Assembly (NCBI GenBank): GCA_024638965.1
Contig: JAHEJI010000002.1
Coordinates: 1-64,000 of the forward strand
DNA length: 64,000 bases
From: Planctomycetaceae bacterium
Lineage (GTDB): Bacteria > Planctomycetota > Planctomycetia > Pirellulales > Pirellulaceae
Reading direction: 5' to 3'
The notes beneath the pieces were generated by a model. It had not been told where the DNA came from, did no database searches, and worked only from the letters and a program-made list of their open reading frames with translations. Shown here in pieces: positions 29,290 through 36,401 of this stretch; the stretch's first letter is position 1, and each line of letters starts with the position of its first letter. The translations under genes and the position numbers were made by a program.

Positions 29290-29556
29290 ATGCTCAAATA
29301 TAGAGATTTCGTTCCACGGCAGTTGAAGGCTCCTGGGATTTTTGATCAAGGCGAGCATGAATCGTTTGATGATGCGATCCTGGCCGCCAATGAATGGCTG
29401 GTTACCAATTCGATCAAGGTAATCAGCCTGGAAACCGTCGTGCTACCGAATATCTGGAGTCGCTGGGAAGATGGCTCAGCCGATGCGTCGATTGGTACGG
29501 GTGACTCGCCCAGTCGCTGGCACCAATTTTTACGGTGCTGGTATCAAGACGAATAA
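29290..29556 (+). CDS. Small conserved-style hypothetical protein
   Basis: 88 aa, ATG 20 bases after the nadD stop, so likely co-transcribed. No membrane segment or signal peptide. It has Trp-rich C-terminal features (NIWSRWEDGS, WHQFLRCWYQDE) and begins KYRDFVPRQL. Function unknown; the composition and tight spacing make it a likely real gene. It converges on the next gene three bases away. Confidence 0.6.
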   Translation: MLKYRDFVPRQLKAPGIFDQGEHESFDDAILAANEWLVTNSIKVISLETVVLPNIWSRWEDGSADASIGTGDSPSRWHQFLRCWYQDE

Positions 29557-29559
29557 TAT

Positions 29560-29802
29560 TTACGCGGCGCGGTTATTTTCAGAAGAGAATTCGTAATTCG
29601 CCAACAGCGGATCGTTGCTCAATTGGGATTCCAGTAGATCAAGTCGTTCCGTCACCGACAAAGCCAAGTCGATAAACAACCACTTTGCCCCGCCGAACTG
29701 ACAAATTCCCCCACCGGTTCCACCGAAATAATCGTAACGAACCTTGTAGCCAACTTGTTGGGCTTCCGTGACTAAATGATCAAACTTTTCTACCGTGCTC
29801 AT
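29560..29802 (-). CDS. Small hypothetical protein
   Basis: 80 aa, soluble. Contains KVRYDYFGGTGGGICQFGG and WLFIDLALSVTERLDLL, which look structured rather than random. Its ATG is at 29802; the stop is three bases from the convergent 88-aa gene. No family recognised. Confidence 0.55.
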   Translation of the reverse strand: MSTVEKFDHLVTEAQQVGYKVRYDYFGGTGGGICQFGGAKWLFIDLALSVTERLDLLESQLSNDPLLANYEFSSENNRAA

Positions 29803-30074
29803 AATCGACTTCCTTGTCAGAACCGCACAACTTCACGTCCTGTGAATGGCCGCGCAAAAATTGGGTCTGCAATTATAGATTAAATAGATGTGGTTTAGAA
29901 ACCCGGATTGAAATGACGATAAGTGAGCTGAATTACGTTGTTGCAATATCGTTCTCGGTCCGTTTACCACTTAACAGACCAATCAGGCAAATTGGTCCGT
30001 CTAAGGACATGACAACAACGAAGTGCCCCCTGCCAACTAATGAAGGTTTAACGACCTGAAAGGACAAACTGCTA

Positions 30075-30956
30075 GTGACTTCGTGCCAGCACAATCAGTC
30101 ATCCCATCAAACTACCTCATCAGCTGATCCGGGAAAATCTGCCTTAATTGTTGAAGTTGAACGCCTGCGCCATGAAAACCAGGCACTTAAATCTCAACTT
30201 ACGCAGGCACAAAAGTCGTCTGCGATTGGCGAATTGGTGAGCACGACCACGCACGAGTTTAACAACGTGCTAATGATGATTCTCAATTACGCGAAAATTG
30301 GATTGCGAAATCGCGACCAGACAGCGCGCGACAAGGCATTTGAGAAAATCCTCAGCGCCGGACAACGCGCGACAAAGATTACGAATTCGGTACTGGGGAT
30401 GGCTCGAAATCGAAGCGAACATTTTGCGCCAACCAACCTTGAGAACATTGTCGACGAAACGATGGTCTTGCTGGAACGTGAACTTCAAAAATATAGAATC
30501 GGCGTCGAGGTTGACGTCGACGATAATTTGCCCATGGTTTCCGCGATTGGGAACCAGATTCAACAAGTTTTGCTCAACCTCGTAATCAACGCGCGTCAAG
30601 CGATGCCAGATGGTGGGCAATTGGTTATTCGTTTGAAGAAAGACGTCGACGCAAATTCGGTCGATTTGAGCGTGCGAGATTTTGGCTCAGGAATTTCGCA
30701 AGACAAATTGCGAAAGATATTCGAACCCTATTACACGACAAAGGCCGGGCCCGACGAATCAGGCAAAGGAGGAACGGGTTTGGGATTGCATGCATGTTAT
30801 AACATCATTGAAGCGCACGGCGGAAAAATTCGTGTAGAGAGCTCTATTGGCAAAGGCACGTGTTTTACAATAAGAATACCTGTTAACAGGCAGCCACCGG
30901 TAATACCTGCCGCATGTGACGAGTCCAACGCTGTTCGAATTTCAGCGACGGTCTAG
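30075..30956 (+). CDS. Soluble histidine kinase (NtrB-like)
   Basis: 293 aa, GTG start with GAAAGGA upstream. No membrane helix. Residues 1-25 are polar and disordered, then a coiled coil (VEVERLRHENQALKSQLTQ) leads to HisKA with phospho-acceptor H60 in STTTHEFNNVL, typical of the NtrB/HPK4 class. HATPase motifs: NLVINARQAMPDGG (N box), VRDFGSGIS (G1), FEPYYTTK, GTGLGLHACYNI (G2). There is no PAS or receiver domain, so input must come through a partner binding the coiled coil. No response regulator is adjacent. Function not identifiable beyond the kinase. Confidence 0.9.
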   Translation: MTSCQHNQSSHQTTSSADPGKSALIVEVERLRHENQALKSQLTQAQKSSAIGELVSTTTHEFNNVLMMILNYAKIGLRNRDQTARDKAFEKILSAGQRATKITNSVLGMARNRSEHFAPTNLENIVDETMVLLERELQKYRIGVEVDVDDNLPMVSAIGNQIQQVLLNLVINARQAMPDGGQLVIRLKKDVDANSVDLSVRDFGSGISQDKLRKIFEPYYTTKAGPDESGKGGTGLGLHACYNIIEAHGGKIRVESSIGKGTCFTIRIPVNRQPPVIPAACDESNAVRISATV

Positions 30957-31143
30957 TTGGACAGCGCCACTTTCTATGAGCGGCAAGGCACTAGCCGAAT
31001 GGCAGTTACTTTACGGCGACTCGACACCCTCTCCGGACGGCACGTGAGGGTCCGGGAGAGTGAAACGCAAAGATTCCTTGCGGAATCAACAACCCTCACC
31101 CGACGCTGAGACGTCGAACTCTCCCAAATTTGGGAGAGGTTGG
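30957..31143 (+). repeat. Dispersed repeat copy C (TTGGACAGC end)
   Basis: Starts TTGGACAGCGCCA at 30957, one base after the kinase stop, and shares with copy B the blocks CGGCGACTCGACACCC, GAGGGTCCGGGAGAG, CCTTGCGGAATCAACAACCC and GACGCTGAGACGTCGA. It is in the opposite orientation to copy B. The rest of the 352-base gap up to mutM shows no gene. Confidence 0.75.
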
Positions 31144-31308
31144 GTCCTAAAGCAAGCGCCTTGCCGCTCACAGCTGCGTGAAACGTCTTTTTTTCCCGTG
31201 CGAGAGGCTGGCATGGCGCACGCAATCTATTTGCTGTCCCCTCACAACCTACCCGGCTGTCGGCTCGCAAGAGACGGTCAAGACCCTTGAGGGTTCTTGT
31301 TTGTTTGA

Positions 31309-32175
31309 TCAAGCACGGGCTTTCGAGTTTCGTTTTGTGGTTTTTTTCTGGCAGTTAGGGCAAAAAAATGTTGCCCGTTGAGCTTGGACCATCCGTTTGA
31401 TTTTAGTCGTCCTGCATGTCGGACAAGTTTGGCCCGCGCGGTCGTAGACCAAATGTTTGTCTTGATAACCTCCCGATCTGTTGAGTGCGTTGCGATAGGT
31501 GCCATCGGAAAGCGTTGAACCTTCGTACTTGATCGCCATCTCAAGAATCTCAACCATCCACTTGAAGATTTTACTCCACTGCGATTTCGACAGACGATCG
31601 CAACGACTGCGAGGATCGACTTTGGCTTGATGCAGGATTTCGGAAGCGTACAGGTTACCCACGCCCGCGATGGTCGACTGATCTAAAAGCGCGACCTTGA
31701 TTTCGCGCTTGGTGCTTGCGAACCGCTGACAAAATTCGTCGAGAGAAACATCCAGGGCATCGGGCCCCAAGGTTCCGCTGTCAAGTTTTGCCTGATATTC
31801 GACGGGTGAGAACAGGGTCACCTTGCCCAGCCCGCGGCGATCCCAAAACATCAACTTCTTGTGGGGGCAGTTTTTGAGTTCCAGACTAAATCGCAGATGC
31901 TCGCACGTTGGTGGGTCATCAATCAAAACAAGTCCTGTCATACGCGGTTCAAAAACCAGGCGATCATCCGACTCCACGCGTACGACGACTCGTTTGCCCA
32001 GTCGTTCAACGGCTTTGATTTTTTGTCCCGCGACTTTTTTGTTCAGGCGATCAATACGAGGTTTTATTTCGATTGGCCGTTTTGCACAGGGCGTCCTTTG
32101 CGCCCGGACAACCGTAGCCCCAACGATCGTCAATATTCCTCGTCGCATCGTTTCGACTTCGGGTAGCTCAGGCAT
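31309..32175 (-). CDS. mutM: Formamidopyrimidine-DNA glycosylase (Fpg/MutM)
   Basis: 288 aa. Removes 8-oxoguanine and formamidopyrimidines and nicks the site. PELPEVETMRRG after the initiator Met provides the catalytic P2 and E3; the conserved lysine sits in RLGKRVVVRV. The H2TH DNA-binding part includes LLDQSTIAGVGNLYASEILH (about 160-180). The zinc finger is C-x2-C-x16-C-x2-C (QTCPTCRTT ... TFFCPNCQ) at the end, followed by a basic tail. Confidence 0.96.
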   Translation of the reverse strand: MPELPEVETMRRGILTIVGATVVRAQRTPCAKRPIEIKPRIDRLNKKVAGQKIKAVERLGKRVVVRVESDDRLVFEPRMTGLVLIDDPPTCEHLRFSLELKNCPHKKLMFWDRRGLGKVTLFSPVEYQAKLDSGTLGPDALDVSLDEFCQRFASTKREIKVALLDQSTIAGVGNLYASEILHQAKVDPRSRCDRLSKSQWSKIFKWMVEILEMAIKYEGSTLSDGTYRNALNRSGGYQDKHLVYDRAGQTCPTCRTTKIKRMVQAQRATFFCPNCQKKTTKRNSKARA

Positions 32176-32436
32176 TTTTGTTTCTTGTCTGTGGCAGTTT
32201 GAATCACAGTAGAAGCTTTACGGGTCGGCTGTTCCGACACAAACCGTCTTTGATGCTGTCGGATAAACATCTTAAAGCAAGACGCGTTTACTTGTCAGGC
32301 GGTTTACGGTCTATTGAAGATTGGTCTTTTGCACGCCTAAAGATGAGACAATTTTTTTTGCCGGTGGGGCTTGTTCAGGGAGTCGGCTCAGCAGGAGCTT
32401 GGCCTTTCCGTCACCCGTCCTGCCAAAGAAATCCTT

Positions 32437-33699
32437 GTGTCGTCACGTTCTGATACCTTGGCTTTTGATTTGTCCAGCTCGTTTTTGTCACAACCCAGTT
32501 CTGACTCGCAGTTACCCGATGCCAAGGGGCGTTTTGGTAAATTCGGTGGGCGGTTTGTTCCAGAAACGCTCGTTGCGGCCCTCGATCAGTTGCAAACGGA
32601 ATATGAGAAAGCTCAGCGGGATCCTGAGTTTCAAAAACGGCTAGATGCTTTACTGAAGGACTTTGTGGGTCGGCCTTCACCGTTGTATTTCGCAAAACGA
32701 CTTTCCGGCCTGTGTGGTGGGGCTCAGATCTGGTTTAAACGCGAAGATTTGAACCATACTGGCTCCCACAAAATAAACAACACGCTTGGCCAAGCCTTGT
32801 TGACGTTGCGGATGGGCAAGTCGCGAGTGATCGCCGAAACCGGAGCCGGACAACACGGTGTGGCCACGGCGACGGCGTGTGCCCATTTCGGAATTCCCTG
32901 CGTCGTTTACATGGGCGAAGAAGACGTCCGACGACAACAGCCCAACGTGCAAAGTATGAAGTTGCTGGGTGCCGAGATTCATCCCGTCACAACCGGCTCA
33001 CGCACTCTAAGGGATGCCGTGAATGAAGCCATGCGTGACTGGATGTCGAGCGTTGTTGATACCCATTACATCCTGGGGAGTGTGGTCGGGCCGCATCCGT
33101 TTCCAAAAATCGTGCGAGATTTCCAATCAGTGATCGGCCGGGAAACAATCAATCAGTCGAAAGATCGCTTTGGTCGATTGCCGGATATCGTCGTCGCTTG
33201 TGTGGGAGGCGGAAGTAACGCGGCCGGCATGTTTTACCCGTTTGTGGCCGAGACTGATGTTCCACTCGTTGGGATCGAGGCGGGTGGACGCAATAGTTCG
33301 GCTGGTAATCACGCTTCGCCGCTGGCTTATGGTGAGCCGGGTGTGCTTCACGGCAGTTTCAGCTATGTACTCCAAGATGATGACGGGCAAACGCAGGACG
33401 TTCATTCTGCGTCGGCCGGTTTGGACTATCCGGGCGTTGGTCCCGAACACAGTTATTGGATGTCGACAGGTCGTGTGCAATACCGAAGTTGTACGGACGC
33501 CCAGGCAATGCAGGCATTTGATGCAGTCGCTACCCAGGAAGGGATCTTGCCGGCACTTGAGTCGTCACACGCAGTGTTTGCCGCGATGGAGATCGCGCGA
33601 TCCCGGACACCGGATGAAATTGTACTCGTCTGTCTCTCGGGCCGCGGCGACAAAGACGCCGCTGAGATTCAAAGACTGAAAAAGGAGTTCGACAAATAA
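32437..33699 (+). CDS. trpB: Tryptophan synthase beta chain
   Basis: 420 aa from GTG 32437. The start is uncertain: the frame is open to a TTG at 32371, and family similarity begins only at [15 protein letters not shown] about 29 residues in. PLP enzyme joining indole with serine. The PLP lysine is in [14 protein letters not shown], the glycine-rich phosphate loop in [12 protein letters not shown], and [12 protein letters not shown] and GVGPEHSYW are TrpB hallmarks. Its TAA shares one base with the trpA ATG, so the pair is translationally coupled. Confidence 0.95.
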   Translation: MSSRSDTLAFDLSSSFLSQPSSDSQLPDAKGRFGKFGGRFVPETLVAALDQLQTEYEKAQRDPEFQKRLDALLKDFVGRPSPLYFAKRLSGLCGGAQIWFKREDLNHTGSHKINNTLGQALLTLRMGKSRVIAETGAGQHGVATATACAHFGIPCVVYMGEEDVRRQQPNVQSMKLLGAEIHPVTTGSRTLRDAVNEAMRDWMSSVVDTHYILGSVVGPHPFPKIVRDFQSVIGRETINQSKDRFGRLPDIVVACVGGGSNAAGMFYPFVAETDVPLVGIEAGGRNSSAGNHASPLAYGEPGVLHGSFSYVLQDDDGQTQDVHSASAGLDYPGVGPEHSYWMSTGRVQYRSCTDAQAMQAFDAVATQEGILPALESSHAVFAAMEIARSRTPDEIVLVCLSGRGDKDAAEIQRLKKEFDK

Positions 33700-34502
33700 T
33701 GTCGGCAGTTGACGAAGTTTTTGTTCGGTTGCGGGCCGATAGCAAGAAAGCGTTCATGCCTTTCATCACCGCTGGCGATCCGGATCTTGAGTTTACCGCC
33801 GACTGCTTACGTGCGCTCGACGCCGTCGGTTGTCATTTGATCGAGTTGGGAATTCCTTACAGCGATCCGATTGCCGATGGCCCAACGATTCAGGCGTCGT
33901 ACACTCGAGCACTCAACGCGGGAACCAGACTTGACGCGATCTTCGAAATGGTGGGACGGGTCAGTTCCGAAGTTAAGGCGCCGATTGTTTCGATGGTAAG
34001 CTATGCGATCATATTCAGGTTGGGAATCGACGAATTTCTGCGGCGGGCAACAGCGGCAGGTTTTTCAGGCGCAATCGTGCCCGATTTGCCAGTAGATGAA
34101 TCGGAACAGTTTGCGGCAAAATGCGAAGATGCCGATTTCAGCTTGATTCAACTTATCACTCCAACCACTTCCGGCGACCGTGCGGTTCAAATTGCCAAAA
34201 AGTCGATGGGGTTCATTTACTACGTTTCAATCGCTGGAATCACAGGTGAGCGAAAAGAGCTACCGCCCGAACTGATCGAAAATTTGACGTCACTTCGAAA
34301 GATGACCGAATTGCCGATCTGCGTTGGTTTTGGAATCAGCCAGCCCATTCATGCCGAACTACTCAAGTCCGTGGCGGACGGTTTAATTGTTGGTTCGGCG
34401 ATTGTGCGACGAATGGCCGATGTAAAAGATGACGTCTCACGAACAAGGACGTTGAAAGAAATCTCTGAATTCGCTTCAACCATGATTCAAGCCATCGATT
34501 GA
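33699..34502 (+). CDS. trpA: Tryptophan synthase alpha chain
   Basis: 267 aa. Cleaves indole-3-glycerol phosphate and channels indole to TrpB. PFITAGDPDLEFT near the start, LIELGIPYSDPIADGPTIQ (catalytic Glu in ELGIPYSDP), VPDLPVDE, and YYVSIAGITGER are all typical, and GFGISQP with GLIVGSAIVR give the phosphate-binding end. Other trp genes are not in the window. Confidence 0.97.
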   Translation: MSAVDEVFVRLRADSKKAFMPFITAGDPDLEFTADCLRALDAVGCHLIELGIPYSDPIADGPTIQASYTRALNAGTRLDAIFEMVGRVSSEVKAPIVSMVSYAIIFRLGIDEFLRRATAAGFSGAIVPDLPVDESEQFAAKCEDADFSLIQLITPTTSGDRAVQIAKKSMGFIYYVSIAGITGERKELPPELIENLTSLRKMTELPICVGFGISQPIHAELLKSVADGLIVGSAIVRRMADVKDDVSRTRTLKEISEFASTMIQAID

Positions 34503-34731
34503 AGACCGTTGTCCCGATCTGCAGGCAAAAACCAAGGTTTGCCGAACGGAACCGGAAAAAAGATGACACGTCAGCCGTTTCCTAACCATCGATTTTCAAA
34601 TTGTCAAACAAAAAACGGCAAGAATCATACGGTGAACTTTGGATTGCCCGCAAAATTCACTTGACCGTTTTCAGGATCTCGAACTACAGTTGAGTATCGG
34701 GATAATTTTGTGACTATCGGAGGTTGTTGAC

Positions 34732-35265
34732 GTGACAGCAAATCCTGAAAAATCACCTGTACGTCGTTACTTTTCTGGTCTGGCAGAGAATACATTTCAG
34801 GCACAGCTGGGAATTGTTGATCCGCCGCTGATTGACTACGTTAGCGGTCTCTTGATCCGCTTCATTCGAAACGATGTTGTCCACCGTATGCGAGGTGTTA
34901 CGGGACGTCCATTGATGAGCGTGCCGGAGATGGTGAGCGAAGCGTCAGAACGCTTGGGGGGCGCACAGAGAGAGATTCACCAACACATTGGTGACTTCAC
35001 CTTGTTTTGGGCAGGCGTTTATCCTGAAGCGCTTTGCAATGACAAACATGATTCAGTTCAGTTCGACGCTTATCGCGCGCACGGAAAACGGTCGTATCGA
35101 ATCGCCAGTTCGATTGAGTCAACCAGCGAAGATGCACCGCCCGCCAAAGTGCTGCACAGATTAAGCGATCGTTTTGATCTTTGCTGCTATGGTTTGCGCG
35201 AAATCCGGCGTCAGTGGGAAAGCGGTGAAGATCGGTATGGCCCGGGCTCGATCCTGTTGAACTAA
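34732..35265 (+). CDS. Conserved-style hypothetical protein
   Basis: 177 aa, GTG start with GGAGG upstream. Soluble; no signal peptide. Includes helices with LLIRFIRNDVVHRMRG, a VPEMVSEASERLGGAQREIHQHIGDF segment, WAGVYPEAL, and a C-terminal LSDRFDLCCYGLREIRRQWE. The strong ribosome binding site and codon use support a real gene. No family recognised. The 229 bases between trpA and this gene hold nothing identified. Confidence 0.65.
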   Translation: MTANPEKSPVRRYFSGLAENTFQAQLGIVDPPLIDYVSGLLIRFIRNDVVHRMRGVTGRPLMSVPEMVSEASERLGGAQREIHQHIGDFTLFWAGVYPEALCNDKHDSVQFDAYRAHGKRSYRIASSIESTSEDAPPAKVLHRLSDRFDLCCYGLREIRRQWESGEDRYGPGSILLN

Positions 35266-35272
35266 ATCATCG

Positions 35273-35398
35273 TTGGACAGCGCCATGTTCTCGTTTAACC
35301 GCGTGCCCATCGGGCCGCGCCGGGCGTTGCCCACGCGGTTAAACGACTTTCCTGTAGGGGTTTATGACAGAAAATTTGCCAAAAGTGGGGCTGTCCAA
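35273..35398 (+). repeat. Small element with 9-base terminal inverted repeats (copy A)
   Basis: Ends are TTGGACAGC (35273-35281) and GCTGTCCAA (35390-35398), perfect inverted repeats. Inside, GTTTAACCGCGTG (35293-35305) and CACGCGGTTAAAC (35332-35344) form a second perfect 13-base inverted repeat. The first 50 bases match copy B at 18.1 kb. No coding capacity; looks like a MITE-like or palindromic repeat. I do not see a clear target-site duplication. Confidence 0.75.
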
Positions 35399-35424
35399 AT
35401 AGGCATCGGCTGGAATGACACCTC

Positions 35425-36351
35425 TCACGACACCAGGCCTTTCGTGACCATCATGAAGACGTCTTCCAAAGTCGGCTCTTTTTCGGAGTAGCTGCGGACT
35501 TTGACACCGTTGGTGACAAGCTCATACAATAACGTTCCCGAGTCGAAATCGGCTTCCGCAAACTCGATCGTAACTTCTGATCCTTCGACCTGTACGTCGC
35601 GTACGTCTGGGCTGCTGCGAATGATAGAGAGGCCCTTGTCCAGATTTTCTTCGATCCGGGCTTCAACGATCTGATTGCCTCGAATCCGGCGATAGACGTC
35701 ATCGATCGGTCCATGCATCAAGAGTTGTCCACGTTCGATAATCCCGATTGACGTGCAGCAGTCAGCTAACTCCGTCAGGATATGGCTTGAAATCAATATG
35801 GTTTTACCCATCCGGCGAAGTTCTTTAAGTAACGCCTTGACTTCCACACGAGCCCGTGGATCAAGACCGCTTGCCGGTTCGTCCAAAATCAATACGGGAG
35901 GGTCATGAACAAGCGTCTTGGCGAGACAAAGGCGCTGCTTCATTCCGCGAGAAAGACCGTTGACGAAATCGTTGCGTTTGTAAGTCAAGTCCAACAATTC
36001 GAGCACGTCTCGAATGACCTGTTTTCTCTGTGTTCGACCAATGTTGTAGGCCACGGAAAAAAAATCGAGAAATTCCCAGACTTTCATTCCGTCGTAGACG
36101 CCGAACGAATCGGGCATATAGCCCACACTGCGCCGAACATTCATCGGGTCGGAAGAAACGCTATAGCCGTTCACCGATCCGTCGCCGCGCGTTGCACGAA
36201 GCAGCGTGGCGAGAAAACGAATGCTCGTGCTCTTACCGGCACCGTTGGGCCCGATAAAGCCAAACATCTCTCCCTCTTCGATTTTTAAATCCAGGCGTTC
36301 AACCGCTGTGAATTCACCGTAGTCTTTTCCGAAACCTTTGAGTTCAATCAT
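35425..36351 (-). CDS. ABC transporter ATP-binding protein (GldA-like)
   Basis: 308 aa. Walker A GPNGAGKST at 34-42, Q-loop in RRSVGYMPDSFGVYDGM, signature LSRGMKQRLCLAKTL near 138, Walker B VLILDEPASGLDP near 160, and SSHILTELADCC. A C-terminal extension of about 85 residues ends in EKEPTLEDVFMMVTKG, typical of GldA/NatA-type ATPases. It lies 50 bases after the large lipoprotein gene; no ABC-2 permease gene is adjacent. Confidence 0.9.
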   Translation of the reverse strand: MIELKGFGKDYGEFTAVERLDLKIEEGEMFGFIGPNGAGKSTSIRFLATLLRATRGDGSVNGYSVSSDPMNVRRSVGYMPDSFGVYDGMKVWEFLDFFSVAYNIGRTQRKQVIRDVLELLDLTYKRNDFVNGLSRGMKQRLCLAKTLVHDPPVLILDEPASGLDPRARVEVKALLKELRRMGKTILISSHILTELADCCTSIGIIERGQLLMHGPIDDVYRRIRGNQIVEARIEENLDKGLSIIRSSPDVRDVQVEGSEVTIEFAEADFDSGTLLYELVTNGVKVRSYSEKEPTLEDVFMMVTKGLVS

Positions 36352-36401
36352 TTCGTCTGTTTTTTGGTAATAGGTTTTTTTGGGGTCGAGGTGGGCTTGA
36401 G

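Noticed and set aside
29814-30059. 81-aa + strand open frame
   Set aside because: No family-like segment and no ribosome binding site; likely the leader of the soluble kinase gene.
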